Source: Acidobacteriota bacterium (GTDB lineage Bacteria; Acidobacteriota; Blastocatellia; HR10). Taken from it: a stretch of 64,000 nucleotides of DNA. The DNA is taken from positions 1,263 to 65,262 of the forward strand of contig JAUQQC010000013.1 in the NCBI GenBank assembly GCA_030550025.1, written 5' to 3'. The position numbers were made by a program, and so were the translations under genes. Positions 7,991 through 16,961 of the stretch are shown one piece after another. The notes beneath the pieces are model-generated. The model was not told the origin of the DNA. It saw only the letters and a program-made list of their open reading frames with translations, and searched no databases. Within the stretch, counting starts at the first letter, position 1, and each line of letters starts with the position of its first letter.

Positions 7991-9524
7991 AGAGGCGACC
8001 TCGTCGAAGATGGAAATGGATCCGTAACAGCTTTCCTCGAAGCGCGGAGCAATCGCTTTTGCCTTTCCATCGAATGGGCACCCAGAGGGCATCGCCCTCC
8101 ACGCCATCGCAATCATCAAGGGCATAGCCGGAGATCGGCGTGCCATCAGGTTCGACCAGCCCCACGCGTAATCGTCCGCGATGAGACCAGAAGTTGACGT
8201 GAAGCTCGCCCCCCGTGAACGAGACCACCTGCGTCCAACACTCGCCTTCCGTTTCCGCCTCAAGCGCCATGAAACCATCCTCGCGCAGAGTGGCGAGCCA
8301 AATCCCCCCAGAAGGACGCGTGAGATATTCGGGCCAGCTCAGATTGTGCGTCATTCTCGACCGAGTTACTGGGAAGGCCCACTGCCCTCGCCCCAACGGG
8401 ACGATCCCCACGCCCGCATAAACTTGACCCTCGGAGCCCGATCCCGGAGGGCCGACAGGGATATAAGGCTCCCGACTTGGACGGAACCAACGGCGCCCAT
8501 CGCGGCTGACCGCCAGATGGACCTCGACGGTATCGGCGGCGCGACGGTAGAAGGCCGGAAGCATCAGGTGCGCACGAGCGGCTCCCGGCCACCGGTGATA
8601 GGCATTCGTGTAAATATCCATGTCCGGCGGATCCTCAGGAGCCGGCATGAGCACGATCTCTGGATCCGAAAAGCGACGGAAGTCCACCGACTCCGTTCGC
8701 TTCACGACCCGACGTCCACCAAAGCCGGCCCGCGTCTGCGGCTCCCAACCGCGCACATAGGCCACATAGCGTTTCAGCTCTTCGTCAAAGAGGCAGACGT
8801 TTTGCGTATCGCTTGTGTACTTGAGCACCGGTTCGCGTAAGCGCGTCCAGCGCAGACCATCCGGGGAAACGGCGCCGAACAGCCAATTCAGTGGTCGCGT
8901 CCCCGTGGGATCGGGCTCCGTCGCCCGATCCGTGTAGAGGAGCTTATAGCGCTCCGAGGGAGGTGCCGAAGGGTCTTTGAAGATCGTCGCGCCGTGAGCC
9001 CCTAGGAGGACGATATTGTTGTCGCGCGACCCCTGGTACTCGATGAGCCCGAGCTTCGGCTTCCTCCAGCGCCAACCGTCCGTGGATTCGGCGTAGCAAA
9101 TTTTCGCCTCCTCATCGCTCTGCAGCGTCTCATACCCTTCATACCAGAGGCGATAAAGCCCGTCCTCATAAAGGAGCGTACAATAGCCTCCCATGAAAAC
9201 ATCGGCCGGAGTATCGGGGACGAGAATCGGTTCCGGCGAGATGACGGGCGGCACGACGGTCAATCGAACGCCCCGAGGCATGAAGACAGGGTTCCAGGAG
9301 CGCGCCCGCTGCTGGGCGACAGTGAATGGTATGCCGTAGCCGGGCTCAATGAACCACCAGTCGAGGAAGACTTGTTTGTCCGAGCCCAGCTCGATCGGAA
9401 GCGTTCGGACGGGCGTCCGAGGAGCCGAAGGATGTAATTGCCTACCAGTCAACGATCGCCAAGAGGCGCCCCCAAGAGCGAGCGCCCCCGCAGCGATTCC
9501 CCGCAAGAAGGTTCGTCGGCGCAT
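7971..9524 (-). CDS. Exported beta-propeller protein, glycoside-hydrolase-like (Tat-type signal)
   Basis: 517 residues. The N-terminus MRRRTFLRGIAAGALALGG resembles a twin-arginine signal (RRRTFLRG plus hydrophobic core). The mature part contains repeated ESTDGWRW- and SPDGLRW-like blades and a KPKLGLIEYQGSRDNNIVL segment; such repeats occur in five-bladed propellers of the GH32/GH43/sialidase superfamily. The protein at 12069-13580 shares the same KP-LGLI--QGSR-NNIVL segment and the same overall length, so the two are paralogues. A role in extracytoplasmic glycan handling is inferred; catalytic carboxylates cannot be assigned by eye. GGAGGAGG precedes the ATG. Confidence 0.8.
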   Translation of the reverse strand: MRRRTFLRGIAAGALALGGASWRSLTGRQLHPSAPRTPVRTLPIELGSDKQVFLDWWFIEPGYGIPFTVAQQRARSWNPVFMPRGVRLTVVPPVISPEPILVPDTPADVFMGGYCTLLYEDGLYRLWYEGYETLQSDEEAKICYAESTDGWRWRKPKLGLIEYQGSRDNNIVLLGAHGATIFKDPSAPPSERYKLLYTDRATEPDPTGTRPLNWLFGAVSPDGLRWTRLREPVLKYTSDTQNVCLFDEELKRYVAYVRGWEPQTRAGFGGRRVVKRTESVDFRRFSDPEIVLMPAPEDPPDMDIYTNAYHRWPGAARAHLMLPAFYRRAADTVEVHLAVSRDGRRWFRPSREPYIPVGPPGSGSEGQVYAGVGIVPLGRGQWAFPVTRSRMTHNLSWPEYLTRPSGGIWLATLREDGFMALEAETEGECWTQVVSFTGGELHVNFWSHRGRLRVGLVEPDGTPISGYALDDCDGVEGDALWVPIRWKGKSDCSALRGKLLRIHFHLRRGRLYAFRFV

Positions 9525-9536
9525 AGGCCTCCTCCG

Positions 9537-10499
9537 TCAACGGATGACCTGGCGAAGAACAGTCATGATGTGATGTTCGGTGGAGAAATCGTTCGGGAAT
9601 ACGGCCTCGCCACGGATGGCGGCGAGGAACGCGCGCATCTCCTCCACATAGGTTTGCTCGATAGCCTCCAGCTCCAACTCGGGCAGGAATGTCCAGTCCG
9701 TGCCACCAGCTCGGAAGAAGCGCACCGTCCGCCCCTCCCAAACGATCGTCCCATTCTCGCTGATGAACTTCACATAGCGCTCGCCCTTACGTTGGATCAT
9801 GTCGAAGTGCATCGTCAAGAGGACTCCATTGTCGCACTCCAACAGAAGCTGGATCACATCGACGGTTTGAATCTCTAAGCGGCTGAGCTTGCGGGCGAAT
9901 CCGCGGACCTGCTTCACCCGCACATCGCCCAAGAGCCAGAGCATCCAGTTCAGCTCGATTGCAGGGACGTCTAATCCCCCTCCCAACCTCAAATCGGCAG
10001 CGTAAAAGGTACGATAATCCTCCCACGGATGCCATTCCGGGAGATATTGCCCAACCTGATGAAGGACGCAGAGAACAGGAGCGAACCATTCCTCTTGAAG
10101 CAGCTGCCACAGCAGGCGCACAGTAGGAAGGAACTTCCACGTGCTGCTCGGAGCCGCAACCCCCTCAAACCGAGACTCTTGCATGAGCTGCTTTAACCGT
10201 TCGATCTCCGAAGGATCGGGCGACAGCGGCACCTCGCAGAAGAAATGGCGATTGTGGCGTATGGCCCACTCGACATAAGGAGCATGCCACGCCGGAGGCG
10301 TCGAGATCACCAGTACCTCCGGCTCTCGGGCGAGGGCCTCTTCGAAGGTCGAGAAGACCGGAACCCCATATCGCCCGGCAACCTCTTGCCGGCGATCCTC
10401 TCGCGGATCGAAGGCGAGGAGATCCCTCTCTCCCAACTGATGAAGGTTTCGGATCCGCCGCTTTCCCATCGAACCGCATCCGATGATGAGAAATCGCAT
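9537..10499 (-). CDS. Gfo/Idh/MocA-family oxidoreductase with altered EKP motif
   Basis: 320 residues. The Rossmann signature is IIGCGSMGKRRIRN at the N-terminus, followed by LVISTPPAWHAPY. At the place of the conserved EKP (Lys is the catalytic or structural residue in most members) the protein has FFCEVPLSP, so Lys is replaced by Val. That may mean an unusual reaction or a binding role. The second half has the usual predicted sheet for substrate (DVPAIELNWMLWLLGDV). A strong AAAGGAGGG site precedes the ATG. It lies between the symporter and the first beta-propeller gene. Family assignment is safe, activity less so. Confidence 0.85.
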   Translation of the reverse strand: MRFLIIGCGSMGKRRIRNLHQLGERDLLAFDPREDRRQEVAGRYGVPVFSTFEEALAREPEVLVISTPPAWHAPYVEWAIRHNRHFFCEVPLSPDPSEIERLKQLMQESRFEGVAAPSSTWKFLPTVRLLWQLLQEEWFAPVLCVLHQVGQYLPEWHPWEDYRTFYAADLRLGGGLDVPAIELNWMLWLLGDVRVKQVRGFARKLSRLEIQTVDVIQLLLECDNGVLLTMHFDMIQRKGERYVKFISENGTIVWEGRTVRFFRAGGTDWTFLPELELEAIEQTYVEEMRAFLAAIRGEAVFPNDFSTEHHIMTVLRQVIR

Positions 10500-10513
10500 A
10501 GACGTTCCCTCCT

Positions 10514-12025
10514 TTATTCGAGATGCGAACCGGTCGCGAGCTCACCTTTCGAGTCCGAGCGAGAGCGCAACAGAAGGGTCGAGACCCATGCGCGCTCTTC
10601 CACGCGCCCCCTCCAAAGGAGGCTCGCGCCCCACCCGACGAGCACAGTCGCGAAGCATCCAATCGGGCTGTACCACAGGAAGGAGAGACTCGTGGATCCC
10701 CCGACGACGGTGACAGTGGCCATCCCAACGCTTGCTCCGCAGATCGCCCCCCTACGGTTGGCAGAAGGCACGAGGATACCGAGCAGGAAGATTCCTAGAA
10801 GAACTCCCGTGAAAAAGCTATTCGTCTTCAGCGAGATCTCAACAATCGTTCCCAAACGCCCGACGAAAAGAGCGAGGAGAGTCGCTCCAGCCCCCCAGAG
10901 GATGGCCATCAACCGGGCCATCTTCACGTAATGCGGCATCGAAGCCTGAGGACGAAGGGCCCGTTGATAGAAGTCCACGATCGTCGCCGTGGTGATCGCG
11001 GTGATCCCCGAGCTGATGCTCGACATGGTCGCCGCCAAGATCCCGGCGATCACAAGCCCCGAAAGCCCCTCAGGCAGTTGCGTGAGTGCAAAGTGAGGAA
11101 TAACGCGGTCCGGTTCGATCGCAAGACCCTGCTTCGTATAGAACGCGTAGAACCCAAGGCCGAGGAGAAAAAGCGGGATCATGATGAAGACGCCGACCAC
11201 GGCGTTTGCCCAAAGTGAACGGCGGCTCTGTTCGAGATCCTTGGCCGTCAGATATTGCTGAAGGATGACTTGGTCGACTCCGTAAGAGGCCAGGTTGATG
11301 AAGAAGTATCCGATGAGGACATTCCAGAGCGTCACTTCTCGGAGCGACACGGAGAGATCGACAACTGCCGTTCGGCCCCCGGCCTCAGCGATGGCCCAAA
11401 TCGCTCCAATGTCCCCCTGGAAAGCCCTCACGATCGTTCCGAACATGGCGAAGATCGCTGTCGTGAAGACGAGGAACTGAGCGACGTCCGTCCAAAGCAC
11501 AGCGCGCATGCCCCCAAGCGCCGTATACAGGCAAGTGCTGCCGCCGAGAATGAGGATAGCCAGGGGCCGGCGAAGCCCCGTGATCTGCGAGACGGCCACA
11601 GCCGTCGCGTAGAGGGCGGCCGCCAGCCAACAGAGTCGAAGGAGAATGAAGAGGAGACTGGCCGCAGCTCGCAACCCGTAGGAGAACCGGCGTTCGAGGA
11701 ACTCATAAGCCGTGAAAAGCTCGAGCCGATAGTAGGTGTTAGCGAAGAGGCGGATGACTATCGGGACGACCAAGGGGAGTGTCGCCAATCCAGGCAAAAG
11801 CATGAGGTTGTATTTGAGGACATAGGCCGGGACGCCCATGAAGCTGATAGCGCTCAAATCGGCGGCGACGATCGAGAGGGCGATGGGGAGCCAGGACATC
11901 TGGCGCCCGGCTAAGAGGAAATCGCGCGTATCCCTCTGCTGACGGGCGAAGAACCCACCGAGCAACAGACATCCGAGCAAATATGCGATCACCACACCGA
12001 AATCGAGCGGAGAAAAGCTCCTCAC
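10514..12025 (-). CDS. Sodium:solute symporter (SSS family)
   Basis: 503 residues with about 13 hydrophobic segments. The SSS signatures are visible: FLLAGRQMSWLPIALSIVAAD in the TM1-TM2 region, AYEFLERRF, TALGGMRAVLWTDVAQF and GILAATMSSISSGITA in the TM8 region, where Ser residues usually form the Na2 site. It should import a small organic solute (sugar, amino acid or carboxylate) with Na+ through the inner membrane. The start is GTG with GGGGAGG 5 bases upstream. In the locus it can provide inner-membrane uptake after passage through the Oar-like receptor at 13637-16912. Confidence 0.93.
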   Translation of the reverse strand: MRSFSPLDFGVVIAYLLGCLLLGGFFARQQRDTRDFLLAGRQMSWLPIALSIVAADLSAISFMGVPAYVLKYNLMLLPGLATLPLVVPIVIRLFANTYYRLELFTAYEFLERRFSYGLRAAASLLFILLRLCWLAAALYATAVAVSQITGLRRPLAILILGGSTCLYTALGGMRAVLWTDVAQFLVFTTAIFAMFGTIVRAFQGDIGAIWAIAEAGGRTAVVDLSVSLREVTLWNVLIGYFFINLASYGVDQVILQQYLTAKDLEQSRRSLWANAVVGVFIMIPLFLLGLGFYAFYTKQGLAIEPDRVIPHFALTQLPEGLSGLVIAGILAATMSSISSGITAITTATIVDFYQRALRPQASMPHYVKMARLMAILWGAGATLLALFVGRLGTIVEISLKTNSFFTGVLLGIFLLGILVPSANRRGAICGASVGMATVTVVGGSTSLSFLWYSPIGCFATVLVGWGASLLWRGRVEERAWVSTLLLRSRSDSKGELATGSHLE

Positions 12026-12068
12026 GGTGCCTCCCCTTCACTCGATGTCGTCACCACGTGTATCCACC

Positions 12069-13580
12069 TCATGGACGAGCAGGAGCGACCACAAAAGCAT
12101 ACACCTCTGCCCGCCTCAGCCAAAATCGGAATCGCACGACCTGTCCTCGAAGGTCACGGAGCGTCCGTCCGGCCGACCAGCGCACTTCTTGCTTCAAGGC
12201 GTCCCCTTGAAATGGAAGGGTTTCCGATCGAGTGAACCCTTCGATAGGGCGAGACGTGCGATCGAGCACCTCAACGACGATGTATCCCCCCGGATCGGTG
12301 CGCGCATTGAGAAGCAGGTGCTCCCCCCGCAGGACAAAGGGCTTCGTCACCAATACCCCTTCGGCCTCCCCAGCCCGCAGGGAGGCAAATCCATCGAGTC
12401 GCAGTTTCGCAAGCCCCACAGTTCCTCGGTGTTCAGCCTTTCGCTCAGGCAGATAATGCGGAGCATTCCGAGCGGAGTAGTAAATCCAGATCTCATCGCC
12501 GACGACAAGCGGGGGTCTGGCGACCACCATGTAACTATCAAAGGCTCCTCGCGGACCGGTCGGCAGAAACGTCCGTCTCGTGCGATGCCAGAAGATGTGG
12601 TCGCGGCTGTAGGTGAGCTCGATCTCCATGATCCGATCATTGTTGTGAAAGATGTTGAGCAAGCCGATGAACATCCCCTCGTAAGGGAAAGCGGCCATTC
12701 CATAGAAGTCCACGTCCCGGGGATCTTCTTCGTCCGGGCGAAGCACGATGATCGGCGGAGACCAGGTGCGGAGGTCGGCGCTCTCCCGCAGCACGACGAC
12801 GCGCACCCCCATTCCCATTCGGACCGTGGGATTGCTCTCGACCCCACGCGGGAGAAGGTAGGTCTTATGCAGGACGACATATCTCTCGCGGATGTCATCT
12901 CGAAAGGCGTAGACCGTGTAATGCCCCGTGAAAAGCGGATTCCCCGCATGCTTCTCCCAGCGGATGCCGTCCGGGGAAAAAGCTACGCAAATCCCCTCCC
13001 TCCCAGGAGCAACCGTGTCGTAGAAGAAGAGCTTGTACCGACGGCGTGGATCGGGATCAGACACGTCCTTGATCACAGCGCAGCCATCCAAAATGTAATG
13101 TCCATAACCCTCGAGCACGATGTTGTTCTCCCTCGAGCCTTGGAAAGCGATGAGTCCGAGTCTCGGCTTCTCCCAGGTCTTGCCATCACGGGAGCGGGCA
13201 TAGCAGATATAACTGGTTCGCTTGTAATCTCCGGCCGCGTAAGCGGAATCCGAGAAGGTTTGATACCACATCTTGAAGATCTGCTCCTGCTCATCGAAGA
13301 TCACCGTCCCGTAGGTGATATGCTCTCCCTCCCAAGGCTCCGTCGGCGTGAGCACGGGATTTCGGTCGAACTTCACAGGATGATGGAGCTCGAGCGTTAT
13401 GTTCTCGCTTCGTTCGAGGAATGCGGGGTCCAGAGCCAACTGCTTCCGAGTTCCGACCTCGAAATTCGTCCCGGATTGAATTGGCCAGGCCAACGGATCG
13501 CTCAATCGAGGGGGACCGAAGAGGAGAAGAGCGGTCGGCCAAACGATCGAAACGATCCTCAGAATCCACCAAGACCTCAT
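12069..13580 (-). CDS. Exported beta-propeller protein, glycoside-hydrolase-like
   Basis: 503 residues. A hydrophobic N-terminal stretch (residues about 4-22, WWILRIVSIVWPTALLLF) is a signal peptide or anchor. The rest resembles the protein at 7971-9524, including SRDGKTWEKPRLGLIAFQG, FSPDGIRWEKH and SRDHIFWHRTRR, i.e. repeated blade motifs of five-bladed propellers. Such proteins are often labelled glycosyl hydrolase family 32/43-like or sialidase-like; no specific activity can be assigned. The ATG has AAAGGAGAGG upstream. Two paralogues flanking a symporter and an oxidoreductase suggest surface or periplasmic recognition of a glycan-like substrate. Confidence 0.78.
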   Translation of the reverse strand: MRSWWILRIVSIVWPTALLLFGPPRLSDPLAWPIQSGTNFEVGTRKQLALDPAFLERSENITLELHHPVKFDRNPVLTPTEPWEGEHITYGTVIFDEQEQIFKMWYQTFSDSAYAAGDYKRTSYICYARSRDGKTWEKPRLGLIAFQGSRENNIVLEGYGHYILDGCAVIKDVSDPDPRRRYKLFFYDTVAPGREGICVAFSPDGIRWEKHAGNPLFTGHYTVYAFRDDIRERYVVLHKTYLLPRGVESNPTVRMGMGVRVVVLRESADLRTWSPPIIVLRPDEEDPRDVDFYGMAAFPYEGMFIGLLNIFHNNDRIMEIELTYSRDHIFWHRTRRTFLPTGPRGAFDSYMVVARPPLVVGDEIWIYYSARNAPHYLPERKAEHRGTVGLAKLRLDGFASLRAGEAEGVLVTKPFVLRGEHLLLNARTDPGGYIVVEVLDRTSRPIEGFTRSETLPFQGDALKQEVRWSAGRTLRDLRGQVVRFRFWLRRAEVYAFVVAPARP

Positions 13581-13636
13581 CCCCTCTCCTTTAGGACAGG
13601 AGGCACGGACTCCCGCCCGCTCCCCCTGTCGACGCC

Positions 13637-16600
13637 TCAGAAGAGGAATTTCAAACCAAACTGAATTTGCCGCCCAGGATAAGCGCTTGAGATCCTACCT
13701 GTTGTCGGCAAGGGAAAGAGCGAATCCGGAGCGAGGAAGTTCGGATGGTTGAACGCGTTGAAGAATTCGGTCCGAAATTGAAGGCGATACCTCTCCCCGA
13801 ACAAGAAGTTCTTGAAGAGCCCGATATCAGCGAGCTTCGTCCCCGGCGTCTCGATGATATTCCGCCCCGCATTCCCGAAGGTATAGAGTGCCGGGATGGC
13901 GAAACAACTGACGTCGAACCACCGCTCGACCTTTCGCTGCGCCGGTGGGAGGTTCCCATCGCATACGCGATCAGGGCGGTTATGATTGACCCCATCGTTC
14001 AAGACATTGGTCACGAGCCGAACCGGAACCCAGAATCCGCTCTGAAACACAACGATCCCGTTAAGCTGCCAACCGCCAAAGAGCGTTCGGGCGATCCCAC
14101 CAATGCGCTCGGGGAACGGAAGCTCGTAAAGGAAGCTGAGCGAGAGCCGTTGACGGAAGTCGTAGGAGGCGAGGGACTTGTCAAGCCGCTGAATATCGTA
14201 CGGAGGTGTGAAAAGAGCTCCCCCCATTCCACCTGGCCCTCCCATGCCATCACTATCGGTGATGGCCTTCCCATAAGTATAAGCCGCAAGCAGAGAGAGA
14301 CCATGCCATCGTTGCGTCTCAAGTGAGAGTTGAAGAGCATGGTAAGTCGAATTCGCACTATCCTCGAGATTCGTCACATCTCCTGCCCAAGGGATGGGCC
14401 GTCGAGGTTGAACGGGACCCGGGCCCGGCTTCGTCCGATTCCGCTTCCAAATTCGCGGGAGTTTCGTCCCTTTTTGTCCAACGTAGGAGACATCGAGAGC
14501 TACGGCGGCCGCCAATCGTCGCTGGATGCCCAAGCTCCACTTTTGGACGTATCCCTTGACGAAGTTCTCGTCATGCGACTCGAAGAAGGGGAACCGCTTC
14601 AAATAGGTCTCCAGATCTCCCGGGATGCCATCCTGAATTCGGAAATTCGGCATGGCGAGATCGCCCACCACCGTGGCAGTCGTCCAATTGAAGGGAGCGT
14701 TGTTCCCGAATTCGTTCGGGGAATTGCCCGTCGTCACGTCGTAGAAGATGCCATATCCTCCCCGAAGCACAGTATCCGTCGAGCCGAAGAGCCGATACGC
14801 GAATCCAAGGCGAGGAGCGATATTGTTCTTATCGAAGTAATCGAGCGTCTCTCGATCCACGAACCGATGTGGATACGGAATGCGATCCGGCTCCAAGCGA
14901 AGCACGTTGCGGAGGTAGGGGATCGCCTTGCTCAGATAGACCATCTCCTTCCGGCTGTAGTCGATATTGGCCATGCGCCCGTAGATCTCCGCCCATGGCC
15001 ATTGCAGTTCGTACCGGATCCCAAGATTCAGCGTGAGATTCTTCGTCGCTTTCCAATCGTCGGCCAAGAAGAGGAAAAGCTGTGTCGTCTCCAGGTACAC
15101 GAAATCTTGGTTCATGAAGCCCAAGCCACTTGCCGGGAATCCGAGAAGGAAATCGGCGAGTCCGGTCAAGGCGGAGCTTCCCACCCGCGGCCCTGTGTAT
15201 TGCCCATTGAAGCTCAGGCTGATGCCTCCCGTCCACCCCTGGAAATTCGCTTGGCGAATGCGCCGGACATCAACTCCCGACTTCAACGTGTGGCTGCCGC
15301 GAATGAGGGTGAAGTGATCGAGGAACTGGAACGTGTGGTTCTTCCGATTGAATGGGGCGGGCACGCCGATGGCTCCCACGGGGCGCAAGCTCGTCAAGCC
15401 GGCGACGCTGATTTGTGGGAACCCTTTATTGTTCTCTGCCTGAGGTGGGACGGGGATCCCAAACTCGCGCACGTAGTCTCGCACAACGGATTCGTGAAGC
15501 GTATTGAAGTTCGTGTAGTTATACCCGAAGCGGAACTCGTTCGACGCCGTCGGCCCGAAACCGTGATTCCACGTGAAGACGAAATTCTGCGCACGTTCGT
15601 CCTGAGAAGTCCCCGTGACGCCCGTCGGGAACATCCCGGGATCTTGACGATCGCGTTGCTGGATAATGTAGCGACCGAAGATCGAGTCCTTCTCGGAGAA
15701 GGTGTGATCCAAGCGCACGATCGCTTGATCCGCATCATCCCGAACGGTTCCGGCGAAGAGGTAGTTGAAGGGACCCGGACGATTAGGGAGCGGCCAGAAG
15801 TCCAGAATCTTCCGGCTGATCGGATTGATCCGATCGGGAGGGATGACGTTCCCCGGGAACGGCTGACGCTCTTGAGTCTGAGGGTTCAGCGTGAGGGGAT
15901 CGTAGATCGTATATCCGGACCGAGAGAAATCGCCGCGCCGTTCCTCGGCCGTCGGAACGATCCCAAGCCGGGATAAGCCCTCGCGGATTCGCGTCCCCTC
16001 ATACCCCGTGAAGAAGAAGCTTCGGTTCCGCCGGATCGGTCCTCCGGCCGTGATCCCGAATTGGTTACGCTTGAACTCCGGCTTCCTGGCCGCGAAGAAG
16101 TTCCGCGCATCGAGATTGTCATTGCGCACGAAGGCAAAGACCGTTCCATGGAGGTCATTGGTTCCCGATTTGGTCGCGATATTGACGACCGCGCCGGAAG
16201 CAGAGCCGAATTCGGCCGAGTATTGGCTCGTTTGGACCTTGAACTCTTGGATCGCATCGATCGAAGGAACGATGTTGAAGGTGCTGATGAACGTCTCCAT
16301 ATTGGAGATCCCATCGAGCATGTAGTAATTCCCCTCCGTACGACTGCCGATGGCATTGATGGCCATCCCGCTCATGACGGCCCGCCGATCATTCGGCTGG
16401 CCCGGAGTCACCCCGGGGATCAACTGCGCGAGTTGAAGGAAGTTCCGACCGTTCAAGGGGAGGTCCACGATCTTCTGCTGATCGATCACCTGCCCGATCT
16501 CGGCTGAATCCGTTCGAACCAAAGGAGCTTCACTGACGATGGTCACGGCCTCGGTGATTGCCCCCACTTCAAGCGTCAGATCCACGCGCACGCGCTCGTT

Positions 16601-16912
16601 GATGGTGAGCACGATATCGGTCACGGCCGATTTCTTGAACCCCTCCATTTCCGCCTCGACTTTGTATCGCCCGATGGGGAGGTTCGGAACGACGTAGTCC
16701 CCGACCTCATTGGTCCGCACCGTTCGAGAGAGCCCCGTATTGAGATTGGTCACCGTGATCCTTACTCCCGGCACGCTCGCTCCCGTGGCGTCGCGCACAG
16801 TTCCCAAGATCACGCCCTCGGTGGCCTGGGCTCGGACCGGGAAAGTGGCAAGCCCAAGAGCGAGCAGAAGGAAGAGGCTCGCGAGGATTCTCATCATGTT
16901 CGTGGCATTCAT
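13637..16912 (-). CDS. Oar-like TonB-dependent outer-membrane receptor with N-terminal carboxypeptidase-regulatory-like domain
   Basis: 1091 residues. A signal peptide (about residues 1-28, ending VRAQA) is followed by a CarboxypepD_reg-like beta-sandwich (ILGTVRDATGASVPGVRITV to about residue 105), a plug domain (LPLNGRNFLQLAQLIPGV; QTSQYSAEFGSASGAVVNI) and a long barrel ending in QFGLKFLF with a terminal Phe, as expected for Bam-dependent insertion. Oar-type receptors take up or bind large substrates and are expanded in Acidobacteriota. ATG at 16912 is chosen because of the AAGGAGGTGACGAAG leader and the signal peptide; a longer reading frame upstream is not needed. Likely the uptake port for the Region A substrate. 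Confidence 0.92.
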   Translation of the reverse strand: MNATNMMRILASLFLLLALGLATFPVRAQATEGVILGTVRDATGASVPGVRITVTNLNTGLSRTVRTNEVGDYVVPNLPIGRYKVEAEMEGFKKSAVTDIVLTINERVRVDLTLEVGAITEAVTIVSEAPLVRTDSAEIGQVIDQQKIVDLPLNGRNFLQLAQLIPGVTPGQPNDRRAVMSGMAINAIGSRTEGNYYMLDGISNMETFISTFNIVPSIDAIQEFKVQTSQYSAEFGSASGAVVNIATKSGTNDLHGTVFAFVRNDNLDARNFFAARKPEFKRNQFGITAGGPIRRNRSFFFTGYEGTRIREGLSRLGIVPTAEERRGDFSRSGYTIYDPLTLNPQTQERQPFPGNVIPPDRINPISRKILDFWPLPNRPGPFNYLFAGTVRDDADQAIVRLDHTFSEKDSIFGRYIIQQRDRQDPGMFPTGVTGTSQDERAQNFVFTWNHGFGPTASNEFRFGYNYTNFNTLHESVVRDYVREFGIPVPPQAENNKGFPQISVAGLTSLRPVGAIGVPAPFNRKNHTFQFLDHFTLIRGSHTLKSGVDVRRIRQANFQGWTGGISLSFNGQYTGPRVGSSALTGLADFLLGFPASGLGFMNQDFVYLETTQLFLFLADDWKATKNLTLNLGIRYELQWPWAEIYGRMANIDYSRKEMVYLSKAIPYLRNVLRLEPDRIPYPHRFVDRETLDYFDKNNIAPRLGFAYRLFGSTDTVLRGGYGIFYDVTTGNSPNEFGNNAPFNWTTATVVGDLAMPNFRIQDGIPGDLETYLKRFPFFESHDENFVKGYVQKWSLGIQRRLAAAVALDVSYVGQKGTKLPRIWKRNRTKPGPGPVQPRRPIPWAGDVTNLEDSANSTYHALQLSLETQRWHGLSLLAAYTYGKAITDSDGMGGPGGMGGALFTPPYDIQRLDKSLASYDFRQRLSLSFLYELPFPERIGGIARTLFGGWQLNGIVVFQSGFWVPVRLVTNVLNDGVNHNRPDRVCDGNLPPAQRKVERWFDVSCFAIPALYTFGNAGRNIIETPGTKLADIGLFKNFLFGERYRLQFRTEFFNAFNHPNFLAPDSLFPLPTTGRISSAYPGRQIQFGLKFLF

Positions 16913-16961
16913 CTTCGTCACCTCCTTGGATGGGATGAGTCCCGAGGCGCGTGCCCTGTGA

